Shown here in pieces: positions 23,300 to 35,073 of a stretch of DNA of 64,000 nt (position 1 is its first letter; each line of letters starts with the position of its first letter). The notes below the pieces were generated by a model. It was given only the letters and a program-made list of their open reading frames with translations. It did not search any database and was not told the origin of the DNA. Made by a program: the position numbers and the translations under genes. The stretch lies in the NCBI RefSeq assembly GCF_017591425.1, contig NW_024467104.1:248001-312000 (forward strand). The letters run 5' to 3'. The stretch is from Ochotona curzoniae. Lineage: Eukaryota > Chordata > Mammalia > Lagomorpha > Ochotonidae.

Positions 23300-23530
23300 T
23301 TGGAGTCCAGCTCTGACACAACACTTGGTTTCTCTGCCTTTGCTAAGTACTTGCTGCACACTTGCACTGGTTGATGATGAGGCTATCACCTTCTGGTTCT
23401 ATAACATCACCCAGGTGCTTCACTCACTCAAGAACCCAGACAGTGGAGGTTTCATGCTCTCCAGGTGGATGGAGACCATAAAGACCAAAGTTGCCATGAA
23501 ATGTTTGCTGGTAAAGAAAAATTCTCATTC
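23300..23530 (+). repeat. Conserved segment about 1.1 kb before copy 2 (partner 16927-17240)
   Basis: See the partner for shared blocks. It also carries a 95-codon open frame (23277-23564) not recognised as any family. The partner frame has a different predicted protein with little residue similarity, so conserved coding is doubtful. Confidence 0.55.
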
Positions 23531-23761
23531 TTTCCTTATTGAGTCAGTGGGAAGTGTTAAGTGATGGTAGCGGAAGTTCATTGTTAAAAGTCACAAATCA
23601 GAAATTTGTAGGTTAATGGAACTATGGTGTCTCCTACCAAACAGGACCAACAAATTAGAGAAATTATGAACTGTAGTTAAAATGAATAATATTTAATAAA
23701 ATGTCTATTTTATTAACATATTAATATACTTACTATAGTGAAAATGATAAATCACAGAACA

Positions 23762-23912
23762 CAAGTCCAAGACATTTTCTAGCCAACAGATGCTCAGAAG
23801 TTGCTTTCCTTGGATTATTTCGTGTTGTTATGATGGCAGAATTGTAAATAGGCATTTTTACAAGTATGTGTTGCGTTTAAAAATGATGGGATGGCAGAAA
23901 AAGCAGTCAGAA
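23762..23912 (+). repeat. Direct repeat, second copy (partner 22564-22716)
   Basis: Same block order as the first copy, ending about 0.6 kb before the start codon of OR4C15-like copy 2. Confidence 0.85.
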
Positions 23913-24485
23913 GTGGGGGATACTTATCATGTGTTAATCATAGAATTATGAACTTCTTAATGATTTCTTTCTCTCATGATGTGTAAGCTAGTTCATTTAA
24001 ATGCCTAATTCAATACAGTCTTTTGAAGAAACACATGAGATATGACCATAATTTTTCAAATACCTCTAAACTATATATTATTTTTTACTTCTATTTCTCA
24101 ATAAGGTAACCTACATTCTATCCTAATCACAGAAGTAATTGTTAAGAAAACAGTACTTCTTTCTTTACTACTTAAATGTCTTTAGAATTTATCTCAGTTC
24201 TTCACTCAAGGATGCCACTATGAAATGTTAAAATTTTGAATTAATAATAAAATATTTAACTTCTTTACCATCACGTCCCTTTTTATAAGATGACTAATTT
24301 AATTTATGATAATATATGTCTGTCTGATCTGCAACTGTTACCTGAGCAAATTCCTGATAGCATTTTCTAAGATGGAAATAGTGAAGATGACTTTGCATTC
24401 GAGTGTTCTAACTTCACGTTGATTTTAACACTGCAACTAATCTGAAGCTCATATTTCTTTAACAGAATTGCAGATCTAAATTTTC

Positions 24486-24502
24486 ACCTTGGCTGTTTTC
24501 AG
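24486..24502 (+). promoter_or_regulatory. Candidate 3' splice site, OR4C15-like copy 2
   Basis: ACCTTGGCTGTTTTCAG ends at 24502, 16 bases before the start codon at 24519. The in-frame ATG at 24489 falls inside this acceptor tract and is probably intronic. Confidence 0.5.
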
Positions 24503-24518
24503 CATCATTTTGGAAGTC

Positions 24519-25454
24519 ATGCAGAACCGAAGCTTTGTAACTGAGTTCATCCTCCTGGGACTTTCCCAGAATCCACATGTCCAGAAAGTAGTTTTTGTTG
24601 TGTTTCTGTTTGTCTACATTGCGACTGTCGGGGGCAACACGCTGATTGTAGTGACCATTGTCCACAGTCCTGCACTGCTGGGCTCCCCCATGTACTTCTT
24701 CTTGGCATTCTTGTCTTTCCTGGATGCCTGCTTCTCCACTGCCATGGCCCCGAAGATGATTGTGGACTCCCTCCAGGAGAGGAAAACCATCTCCTTTGAA
24801 GGCTGCATGATCCAGCTCTTTGCTGAACACTTCCTGGGTGGGGCGGAGATGCTCATTCTTACAGCTATGGCGTATGACCGGTATGTGGCCATTTGCAAGC
24901 CCTTGCACTACTCCTCCATCATGAACTGGAGGCTCTGTGGCATTCTGATGGGGGTGGCCTGGACAGGGGGCTTCCTGCACTCCATCATCCAAATCCTCTT
25001 TACTTTCCAGCTGCCCTTCTGTGGTCCCAATGTTATTGACCATTTCATATGTGACTTGTATCCATTGCTGAAGCTGGCCTGCACTGACACTCACATTTTT
25101 GGCCTTTTTGTTGTTGCCAACAGTGGATCTATCTGCATTATCATCTTCTCTTTCTTGCTTGTTTCCTATGGTGCCATCTTGTTTTCACTAAGAAATTACA
25201 GTTCTGAGGGAAGATGGAAAGCTCTGTCCACCTGTGGATCTCATGTCACTGTTGTGGTCCTGTTCTTTGTCCCGTGCATATTTGTGTATGCAAGACCCCC
25301 ATCTGCTTTCTCCTTTGACAAAATGGTGGCCGTATTTTACACTCTCCTAACTCCCATGCTGAATCCTTTGATCTACACTTTCAGGAATAAGGAAGTGATA
25401 AATGCCATGAGGAAATTATGGAACAGATGGGTGGCAATATCTGAGGAAGAATAA
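24519..25454 (+). CDS. OR4C15: Olfactory receptor, OR4C15-like copy 2
   Basis: Intact 311-residue OR beginning [10 protein letters not shown], with glycosylation site N3 (N-R-S). Hallmarks: VGGN in TM1 (37-40), PMYFF 57-61, [10 protein letters not shown] 117-126, KALSTCGSH 234-242, [10 protein letters not shown] 279-288. Against copy 3 I count about 18 differences in 311 residues (about 94% identical). These cluster at 74-77 (TAMA here, SVIT in copy 3), 107-113 (GGAEMLI here, AGAEVIV in copy 3) and the last six residues. TAMA is shared with copy 1, while the 111-113 change is private, so the coding sequence is a mosaic. AATAAA (25450-25455) overlaps the stop codon. The 211-codon antisense frame over it is a shadow. 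Confidence 0.95.
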   Translation: MQNRSFVTEFILLGLSQNPHVQKVVFVVFLFVYIATVGGNTLIVVTIVHSPALLGSPMYFFLAFLSFLDACFSTAMAPKMIVDSLQERKTISFEGCMIQLFAEHFLGGAEMLILTAMAYDRYVAICKPLHYSSIMNWRLCGILMGVAWTGGFLHSIIQILFTFQLPFCGPNVIDHFICDLYPLLKLACTDTHIFGLFVVANSGSICIIIFSFLLVSYGAILFSLRNYSSEGRWKALSTCGSHVTVVVLFFVPCIFVYARPPSAFSFDKMVAVFYTLLTPMLNPLIYTFRNKEVINAMRKLWNRWVAISEEE

Positions 25455-25455
25455 A

Positions 25456-27597
25456 AGTTAATTTAAGAAAATAACATTAAAAGTAAATAAGTTAAAGCTT
25501 TTTGACAGGCACTTTGTGTGATATTAAATACACATAGGCAGGCAGAATACATTAACAGAAAATAAATTAGCATGGCTTCTTGAAATAAAGATGTGAAGCA
25601 AGAAAAAAAAATTAGAAAATGTGAAAATCACACCCGAGCTGTAGATTAATGACCCTGTATCTGAACACTTAAATACAGAAGTAGAATTCTATGCCTTTTT
25701 GGAATCTAATATTAAAATGATGGTAAGATAAATCGCCTAACAGGGTTTCTGTCTTTTATTTCTGCTTTCAACAATTTTCTTTAGGGGAGTTGAGAAAATT
25801 ATCTCAGAAATTTAAAAGAAGAATTTATTCAAACTATTTCCTGTAAAATACAGCTTTTATTTGGGAAACTCATGCCAGTTGCTCTGAAGAGAGTCAAACA
25901 GGTCTCAGGGTTGGTGGGTACCAGTCGTTGACTGACCCTCAGCTGTAGGTGTTTCTGTATCCCATGACTTGATCCTTTAAGGTGGCTGCATCACCATCTG
26001 CTGGAGATGCTGATGACTTCTTGAAATGCTGAGAAGTAAAATCTGCTGGTCCACCCTTCCCTGGACTTTTGAACTCCTGTTGTGTCTGGTGACTGTGCTT
26101 TTCCCGTCTGTCATGGGAGAGGAAAGGGGAACATATGGCAGGAGAGGAGCAATGCCCCTTTCTTATGTGAATACGACAAGGGAACTGGAGAGAGCAGACA
26201 CTAACACAACCTGCACCAAAGCAGGAGAGGCGGCAGGAATTGTCTCCCTAGGAGAATTAATAGCAAGGAGCACTAGAGAATCAAAAGTAGAATTTGAAAG
26301 ATATATGCTAATCAATATGTGATTTGAATTTCTTAGATAGTTTATACTTGAAATAGTTCTGTTTGGACAATGATCAGTAAAGAGTTCAAGTTTAGCCAGC
26401 TCAGTTTTGCTGTTCATGTAGCTATACTCCTTTACTGTCAGTTTATCAAGTGGATTCTGGAAGGGAAAAAAATTGCAAGAAAATCTGACAATTCCTCCTT
26501 TTACATAAATACTATTGACAATCCTATTAATCATGGTGAATAAAATGAAAATGTTGCTTTTCCTGTTTGTTGAATCTCGTGTTATACCAAGTTTAGAAGT
26601 GTATTTATGAGGTTTTTGTTTAGCCTTAAAAGAAATATACAGAAGACACAAAAACATTCCATTAGTACACATTGGGGAAGTCCATCAGGCTGGAAGTTGA
26701 TCTGAAACATTGTCTGAATTCACCGTGTGAACCACAGCAGGCCATATGGCTGAGTCTGAGAGTGTGGAAAATGAACACATTTTCTCTGCTCCTTCCCTGG
26801 CTCCCACACTGAGTCTATCAGCATAATAAAGGATCCCTCTTAATATCTTTTTCCTTAATACATACACCCTGAGGTTCTGATTGTTAAATACATCATTTAT
26901 CCTTTAAACTAGTGAGATATGGGGGTCTGATATGACTCAGTCAATTACATTACAACTGCAAATTCAAACATATTTTTCCTGAGCCTCTTATTATGCTCTC
27001 TGATAATAATACTGAAGCTGAAAAAAACCATAATATTCATCATATAGCATTAATACTGAAAGATTTCCCTCAGAATTGCTTAATTCCTACCAGTTTAAAG
27101 AAAAATGAAAAATTCTTCTAATAGCATTTTTGGCTTAAACTATTTTTTTGTGTACCTAGATCTGGTGAAAAGCATCTCAAGGTATTGAATTCTTAGCATT
27201 ATACATAGTTTGTGAGCTCCTTGTAATTTCCATCAGTATTTAGAGTGGTTTTGAATAAGTATTGCCAATTTTAGTGTCTTGGTGGTAGAAGATATCTCTG
27301 GATATCTGAAAAAAACACACACAAAACCGATTTGAAACTAAAGAGAGAAATGATTCAGAAATAGAAACTGTGCTAATTTCTAAGTCAGACTGAATCAAAA
27401 TTCTGCTCCAAATCTTATTAAGACCTCGCACCATTGCCACCAACTTCAGCTCCACGTGGCTGTTTGCCCCCGTTACTAATTGATGTTGTTCTTTTTTTTA
27501 ATGCCTTGATTCCTCTTCCTTTGCTGACTTTTCCTCAAGAAAGATGTAGTGTTCTCTAGATTCTTACTGTTCTCATTTGCTACTTTCTCTCTGTTCC

Positions 27598-27632
<35 letters not shown>

Positions 27633-27990
27633 ATATGCATATAAAAAGCTGTTCCTTTTACCTGTCCTGAAGGTTGCCTCCATTTGTTAGGTTTTTATCC
27701 TGATCATGTGTCAGGGTTTCCCTGCTCTCCTACTGGTAGTGTCTTGCTGTATTCCAGCTCCACTTCCATGGAATTTTGTGCTTTTCATGACAGTGTAGGG
27801 GATGAAGTGTTAGAAAATGTTATGGAGAGTGAAGATTTGCATTTTTTTCCCCAGTTTTCTCTTTGGTTGTTCTTCACTGTTTCCTAGCTTAGCTTTAAGC
27901 ATAAAATAGAAACATGCCAACTTGCCTTATATCACAAAATTTAAAAATGGAAATGTGTTGCAGCCAGGATGATCCCAGGAGAAACTTAAG
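25456..27990. other. Spacer after OR4C15-like copy 2
   Basis: Mostly unique AT-rich DNA. 25870-26330 is less AT-rich and has a 98-codon + strand frame (26026-26322) with a hydrophobic stretch LLLCLVTVLFPSVMG. It is overlapped by a 169-codon minus-strand frame (26163-26672). Neither resembles a family I know. I call it unassigned rather than a gene. Confidence 0.4.
27598..27629. repeat. (TTA)n microsatellite
   Basis: Uninterrupted TTA/ATT trinucleotide run of about ten units, followed by TTCAGATATG. Confidence 0.95.
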
Positions 27991-27994
27991 AAAT

Positions 27995-28440
27995 TCAGTT
28001 TTCAATTGCTTTTTTTCTTCCTGTTGTTGATTTTGTTTTGTGGCTTTTAGCTTAGGGGGATGTACAGTGACTGTGTAATGGACACAATCGTATCCAGTAG
28101 CATGTTATTGAACGTTATGGCACTGTTAATTTTAATTTTTCTACCAGTTGTTGATTTTATATTGTGGCTCTTCATTTAAGGGGATGTATAGTACCTGTGT
28201 AATAGAGACTTCCAGATCAAAGATGGACTCACAATGAAACTGTTAAATGTATTTTTACCAAGGGATGCTGTATTCTCTGCCATTGTCCATGCCCACAATA
28301 ATGGACATATGAATGTTTATACAGAACTATACTATAGTAATAATATGGGGTAACTCAGTGGCAGTCAGGGAGAGGGTTTGGGGAGGTGGGAAGATAACCA
28401 GGGCCTATGGAGCTGTATCATAAAATAGTAATAATAAAAA
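27995..28440 (+). mobile_element. L1 3' UTR fragment, sense
   Basis: Contains TTCTTCCTGTTGTTGATTTT, GGGGGATGTACAGTGACTGT, AGATGGACTCACAATGAAAC, AGGGATGCTGTATTCTCTGC, a G-rich stretch (GGGAGAGGGTTTGGGGAGGT) and an ATAGTAATAATAAAAAGAAG tail. Same family as 10640-11250 and 48170-48490. Confidence 0.7.
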
Positions 28441-30580
28441 GAAGTAAAAATAAATTTTTACAGTGATGAGTCATTAGAAAGAGAACTATTTGGCTGGGAT
28501 AATCTAGGAAGGCTTATTAAGCAGAATGGTCCATTGATATGTAAGTAGAGTGGTCCATTGATAGAAGGAATATATATTGGAGATTGGACTAAAGGGAAGG
28601 ATCCTGTGGGATGCAGACAACTAAGGGAATGAGGCTTACAAGGTGTGTTTGTCAGGGACGGGAAATGTCATGTGTGGCTGGAGTACAGAAGAGCAGAAGC
28701 CCAAGGGAACAGAAAGGAAGTAAGATGATGACAAAAACATTATGGGTTATGGAAGCCAAGGTGAGCACCTGAAACACAGTGAAAAAAAATTGTCATGTTT
28801 AGAAGTCACAGTGTTCTTATTTAAACAAAAAAATTGGAAATGAACGGACAAATTTTTTGATATTTTGTTCCAAAGGTTTATTAAGATCACATTTATAATA
28901 TGTAATGCCTTTTCTTATGTAGAAAAATTGTGGCCATCATATTAATTCTCTCTTGAGAGAAATAGCATATACACAAGGTAGGATTTTATATAGGTTTCAG
29001 CCAATATGAGATACATCCAGCAAAGTGTTTAAAATATTCAATCAAAACCCAAAATCTTCGTGGGAAACTCACAGGCATATTTTATTTAATATGCATAATG
29101 TACATCTAGAACATTGTATATTTCCAGCAGAAATAGCTGGATTAACATCTAGAAAGCACGTAGAAATTGGAAAACAGTGAAACAGCTGGCAGTTGTGCTT
29201 TCAGTCAGCTGTTCCAAACGTCACTGATTCTGTATGTATGTTTCAGTAAGTGGCAAGGAATTACATTGCACTACAGAACTGGTGCACTTGCGGAGAGAGT
29301 GGGAAAACAAGTATCTTGATTACTTATGTGGTGTGACGTGTCAAGGATGGTGCAATTTCACAAGGACACCGCTCATTGGTAAGAGTCTGGATCCTCTTCC
29401 AGATCTCTGACATGAGTGCAGGGTCTCAAGACTTTGGGACATCCTTGACTGTTTTCCCAGGCCACAAGCTGGGAGCTGGATTGGAAAAGTGGACCACAGG
29501 AATTAAAGCCCATATGAGATTCTGGCAAGTTTAAGGGGAGGACTTTAGCTGCTAAGCTACCGTGCTGGGCCCTATTGTTAACTTCTTACATAGTTTTAAG
29601 TCTTTCTCTTACAATCCTACTCTGTTTACGGGAGTAATTCACGAAAGGAAGAACTTGGGAGATCCTCAAAGACATGCTATTTAATGAATGCAGAAATCTT
29701 AGTCCTCCTGAACTGAATCAAAGCTGTGAGTGAAAATAGGCAGTTCTGGACTTCTGCTACAAAGCCATGAAGAGGTGTTTTGCATGACCAATAAAAGAAT
29801 TGCTGTTTATTCTTTTATATATTTGCTATCACATTATTGTCTGTGATCACTATCCAGCAGATATATTTGTGAATGACATTGGAATCTGTCTCACAGGCAG
29901 CCTGATAAATGACACACATTGGTAAGTAATTGTGTAGAACAGAGTTAAGTAAATGGTCTTGAGGCATTATTTCAATATGGTCAGTTCTTCACGGGAAAAG
30001 AAAAGACAATTCTTGGACCTGATTGAGAAAGAGATGTGTTGACTGGACATGCAGAAAAGCCTTCCAGTGTCCTCATGGACTCAGCAAGTGTGCCAGCTCC
30101 TCTGTTCAAATGCCACATTGCCACCAGGAATCCACTGTGTGGATACTGACTCAAGGATTTTGCACACCTTTTAGGGTAAGTCTTTATCACTTTCTGTAAC
30201 TGATTATATGAACAACATTTTTGCAGAAAAGAAAAATCTGGCTTGTCTTGCCTGCCTCTGGAAGTTCTGATTTTGAAGACAATTCTGTGTTAACAACCAC
30301 CCATCCCTGCTTCCACACTGAGAAAATCAATTTTCTGAAAAATGTATGTTTTATATTTGAGTACCAGCAATTATATTAAAAATATGTAAGAATAACTTTG
30401 AGACTAGATGTATTTGCCATTAAAACACAGTAATCTGGTTTATAGGAATTTGTTAAAAACTGTGAAAAAAGAATCCAAAGAACAGAATCAAGTGCCCATT
30501 AATGGAGTCATTCACTTTCCTTCTTTTTGTAAACATGTTACACTTAAAAAAAATTAGTAAATGAGGATGGTAAGATTTTA
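28441..30580. other. Intergenic with one SINE
   Basis: Apart from the SINE at 29355-29572 no gene or clear repeat is recognised. Short open frames such as 29981-30190 (-) lack any family feature. Confidence 0.4.
29355..29572 (-). mobile_element. SINE head half
   Basis: The + strand shows CTCTGACATGAGTGCAGGGT, CTCAAGACTTTGGGACATCC, CCACAAGCTGGGAGCTGGAT, GAGGACTTTAGCTGCTAAGC, ending GTGCTGGGCCC. The tail half is degraded or absent. Confidence 0.8.
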
Positions 30581-31439
30581 AAACAATGGGAAAGAACAGA
30601 ATATTGGAAATGCACGAGAAGGACAAATTGCTACCTCTTTACTTTGGTTCATATTCTTTGTGGCTTTTCCTGTCTCTCTCTGTTGAAAAACATCATGTTT
30701 TCCCACAACTTTTTTTTTATACTATCTGTCCCATTTCATCTTTATGATCTCGTTTCCACACTATCTCTCTCTCTGCTTCTCTACAGAAAGAGTTGATAAA
30801 ATATTGAGCAAGTCAAGGCATGGGTTAAAGCAAAAGTTGCCAAGTGTGGCCAGATGTGGCCTCCTGGTTTCAAGAATGACTTGCTGAAGGATTTGCCTTA
30901 GTGACTTTTTTTTTTTAAATATCATTTTAACTAGGGGTATGGCACATATCAAATGAATCACCTGTATCCCAACAACATCAAATATTTCCATTAAAATAAC
31001 TTCTAATTCAACATATGGTTGAAATGATGGTCCCTCTGGGCCTTAACTTCTCTGATAGATAATTCTAATTCTGCATTTTCCTGTGGGGGAGTAAGTAGAC
31101 ACAAAATAGAAAGTGTTCAAGTTTAGGGTTGATATTATGAAGCAGTGAAGTTTTCGTGTGTTCCCTTTCTAATAAGTCCTGAGGGCTGAGTTCAACTCAC
31201 TGCTCAAGCTTTCGTCTTAATGCTCCCCTCTTTGGCAGACACGGCTGCTGGGTCATCTTTCCAATGAAAGCAATAAAGATATGCCTTCCATGTGTAGAAA
31301 ATGTTTCTATTAATTTTTAAGTCACAGAATCATAAATTGTGTTTCTGAAAGGAAAAAATAATCTGTGAAATTTTTCTTCTCTGTGCATAAAATATTGTTC
31401 TTGCTGAATCAGAACACTTACTGCTACTTGAGCCTAAAA

Positions 31440-32110
31440 TAACCATGTCCTTGTGAACTGATGCTGCTTCATTCCAGAACTCACGTCTTGCAATTAGTAA
31501 GCACACATTTTTGCCCAAATTCTGCAAAGAGAAGACAGCATAGCCCCACAACAACACACTCAGTTTTCTATTCTTGAGCACTGAGGGAATTGATGCTTCT
31601 TCAAATACAAACCCCAGGACAAGGTGAAAAAAAAAAAAAGATGTCTCAAGTTGTTTGGGGACCTAAAACTTTTAAAAATACTTGTGCAAATCAAATCCTG
31701 AAAAATTATGATTGGAAAATCAAACTGATGAAAAATGTTCAAACCCTGGGGGAAACTTGGAAGTGATTCTATGGGCTCATGACGTCTCAGGCAAGTCTTT
31801 AAACTGCAGTTGGAAGTCAAGGTGAACACCTGTGCTTCTTTGTTTTTCCAGGAACCACGCTGAAGCCAGAAGCTGAACATCAGTGGGGGATTTTCTACTC
31901 TGTGGCTGCAATAGGTGCTTTTCCTTTCTGTCTTAAATATAAGAATTGGAATCTGTCTCCACACTTCGGTCAGCCGCTGTTTGGATTTACCTCAACAAAG
32001 ATAAAAAATTGTCATTATCAGAATCTTCTAGGTAGTGGCATATGGTGAGCTTTATTACTTACATTTTTCCATTTTGAGAGATGATTTCAAATGGTGTTGG
32101 AGTGCTTAAG
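31440..32110 (+). promoter_or_regulatory. Upstream block of OR4C15-like copy 3, candidate promoter
   Basis: Homologous to 14690-15540 and 21170-21850. The EBF-like site is CCCTGGGGGAA (31744-31754) in the context TTCAAACCCTGGGGGAAAC. It lies 3.32 kb before the start codon, but 3.0 kb once the later SINE (about 319 bases) is discounted, matching the other copies. A promoter role is inferred. Confidence 0.5.
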
Positions 32111-32795
32111 TGTGCGTGTTATGGTCCAGTTATTAACTTTAATGTAATACATGGCTTTACTAATTGTAACAATGCATGGTTCTACTAATCGTAACAATAT
32201 ATACTTGGACTAGTTATGTAAACATTTTGGCTCTCAGTTCTCAGACTTAAAGCTCCAGGAGATCATTTGATACACGGTCCAGAAATCAGAAGCAAATGTC
32301 CAGTACACAGAAGCTGTTGTGGCAGAAATAGTCTCTCTCTTTCTCTCTCAATTCCTTCCCCTGCACTCTCACTCCTATCCCTTTTTTGTTTAGGAGATTT
32401 CATTGTTTCAAGTGCAGTAAAATCATGTCTACTTTTGCTTTTTAATTTCAGGGTCAAATAACAAGTGCATATATTTGTCCTTTCTCTTCAAGATCACTTT
32501 ACCTGTTCTGTGACATCAAATAAGATATACGTGAATAAAAAAATCTCACCATGTATTATTTTCACAAAAATTCTTTCTAAATATATTCTCATTTAAACTA
32601 TCTCTTCATGCTGACATTTTAAATTAAAATATTCTAAAGTTGTATAATTGATATGTACATGTATTATAAATCCAAGTGCCTCTATGGTTGTATAGAGATA
32701 TTGACACAGAATGTAGCATTTGCTATTTTCTTAACAGCAAATTGCATAGATGAGCACATTACAGCTTATTTTTCATATCCCCAAAATACATATGT

Positions 32796-32840
32796 ATGTA
32801 TATCTCTATCTGTATCTCTATCTATCTATCTATATGTTTT
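32796..32840. repeat. (TATC)n / (TATG)n simple repeat
   Basis: TATGTATGTATATCTCTATC followed by TATC tetranucleotides up to TATCTATCTATCTATATG. Confidence 0.85.
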
Positions 32841-33172
32841 TGTGTTGGTTGCATGTGTATATATATTTACATTAAAAAATGTAGGCAATCAGCAGAACAA
32901 CACTGACAGGAGACAAAAGAGCTGAAAATAGTGGAAAATTTGTTTCATAGTAGGTCATGGATAGGAATACGCTTAGTTTGACAAACAAGGGACATTTGCT
33001 GAATAGTAATTCTATTGTTGAGTAATGATCCCATAATAAATATTTGGTGGATTTAAGAACTTTAACAGAGAAGAGTATTTATAGAAGGATTGAGCTTAAT
33101 TATTTAATTTATAATGAAGGTATGTACTTAGACAAATCAGCGCAAATGTAACTGAGATACACATGTTGGTAA

Positions 33173-33203
33173 GTTATATATATATATGTATACATATATA
33201 TAA
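33173..33203. repeat. (TA)n simple repeat
   Basis: AT-alternating stretch GTTATATATATATATGTATA continuing CATATATATAAATTC. Confidence 0.85.
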
Positions 33204-34531
33204 ATTCTGTTTCAAACACAAAGGTGTCTTAAAAAATTTAGTGGAAACTGTAAGGAAAACAGAAGTTTGCTTCATTGCAAAAAGTCTTGGAATCTGTGTG
33301 TATAAATGATATTCCACAGAGACAGGGAAAGTGAAGAAATGCTCAGAAAAAGTTCATAATTTGTAAAAAAAAAATCTACATTTAGATTTTAGCATTTTTC
33401 CACTACAATAACCTCATCTCTTTATTCCCTTTCTCCACAACTTTTCTGAAGTATTCTTGTATGATCATAAAACACTATTGCAATAACTTTATGATTAATT
33501 TCTTTTAAACTTCCAAATACTGTAGATAGTTATAGTTGAAATTAAAGTTCCTAATATTTTAGGATTAGCTATAATCCTAATCTGTTGCTAAATAATGAAA
33601 ACATAATGAATAATGGGGTCAAGGGACACTGCAAGTCTTCCCAATGTTACTGACCAAGGAGATGAACTTGCTCCCCCATTTCCTGCCATAAGATGTGATC
33701 CCCAACAATTCAATAGGTCTGAATATCAAAAAAACACATGGAATATTCCAGAAAAGTTATAAGCAAAATGATCCGTGTTTGTACAAATTCATGAATTTAA
33801 AATTCTGATCAACGTGGGTGCCCACAGGGCTGAGCGGGCCGGCACTTGACACGCCCATTTATGGAGAATTTTTGAAGATCACCGTGCTTTCCTTCCTCCC
33901 ATCCTCAACCCCCTCCATCTTTCCTTCATTGTTATTCTTTAATTTTTGAAAAAAATCATGAATTTGCAACATGATAGTTTTGATTTATACACACAGGATT
34001 ATGCACTACTAATCATAATGTTCAACAGGTGAAGAGTGGGAAGATTACAATTCCACAGGAGTGTGGACAAAGTAAAAAACAATCAAATTCTGAGATGTCT
34101 TCTTAACTCGGAAATGATTAATTCAGTTTTACCTCACTCTGCACATACGCATACTGCTTAAAGTAAGCGTGATGTCTCTCTGCCTCTTGATACGTGCTTT
34201 TTAAAACATGCAGGTCGCAACAGTGACATTCAAGGCAGCTTGAGATGTCAGGTTAACTCAATGGCACAGGCCTATAAAAGGTAAAATGGAAACTGTTAAT
34301 GTTGCGATAGCAAAATGTACCTTTTTAAAAATCAGCTCTCTGTGCAGCATTTTTGGATGAGCAGAAAGCTTGCTATGACCGTGTAGAGTTTCCCTTGATT
34401 TATCTTGCTAAGATTTTTGACACATTATTCTTAACTAATAGCAGATTTCATTGATAGTTCAGCAATTTTTCACTACTGTACTTTTCCTGTTATAAGATTA
34501 AATCTAGGACACTGCTTTAAAATCACAAGCC

Positions 34532-34850
34532 GTGGGCCTGGCGCTGTAACCTAGCGGCTAAAGTTCTCACCTTGCATACATCAGGATCCCATATGGGCCC
34601 TGGTTCATGTCCTGGCTGCTCCACTTCACATCCAGCTTCCTGCTTGTGGACTGGCAGGGCAGGAGAGGATGGGCCAAAGCCTTGGGAACCTGCACCCACA
34701 GGGGAGACCTAAAGGAAACTCCTAGCTCCAGGTGTAAGAACAGCTCAACTCTGGCTGTTGCAGCCACTTGGGGAGTGACTCAGTGGAGAGATCTCCTTCT
34801 GTGTCTCTCCTCCTCTCTATAACTCTGACTTTCCAATTAAAGAAAAAAAG
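34532..34850 (+). mobile_element. Full-length SINE in 5' intron of OR4C15-like copy 3
   Basis: Sense SINE from head GGGCCTGGCGCTGTAACCTA through TCAGGATCCCATATGGGCCC, TGGGCCAAAGCCTTGGGAAC and GCCACTTGGGGAGTGACTCA to tail CTCTGACTTTCCAATTAAAG. It ends about 175 bases before the candidate splice acceptor of copy 3. Its tail region is open in the same frame as the receptor, which creates a spurious N-terminal extension of about 100 codons. Confidence 0.92.
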
Positions 34851-35010
34851 GTATTCAGTAATTTATATTCTCCTTTATTATTCTGCACCTCCATATTACT
34901 ATCTTCAACAAACACAAGTATGCAATGGAAACACAAGCGCTGAAGATAGCTTTGATATGCTGGGTACCATGCTGTTGGCAAATACAAAAGCTATTCTGAA
35001 GCAAACTTTC

Positions 35011-35027
35011 CTTTATTACAATTTCAG
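35011..35027 (+). promoter_or_regulatory. Candidate 3' splice site, OR4C15-like copy 3
   Basis: CTTTATTACAATTTCAG ends at 35027, 46 bases before the chosen start codon at 35074. If used, it removes the SINE-derived upstream open frame from the mRNA. Confidence 0.45.
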
Positions 35028-35073
35028 ATTTCATAGGACCACTGTTGTAACTTTCAATGTCTGCTTGGAAGTC

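Larger units (their letters stand above)
20080..25460 (+). repeat. Duplicated unit 2 (partner 30590-36010)
   Basis: About 5.4 kb containing the OR4C15-like gene copy 2 and its 5' region. The two units share in order GAACAGAATGTTGG-type sequence, a TGTCTGTGGGTCTCTCTCTT-like stretch, TTCTGCATTTTCCTGTGGGG, the 'CCAGAACTCA..TCTTGCA' block, the EBF-like block and the gene. Units 2 and 3 are offset by about 10.5 kb in the same orientation. Unit 1 (14690-18975) is an older relative. Confidence 0.7.

Noticed and set aside
26026..26672. 98-codon frame with signal-peptide-like start and an overlapping 169-codon minus frame
   Set aside because: Possible remnant, but no recognisable domain, no splice structure and no duplicate. 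I could not support a gene call.
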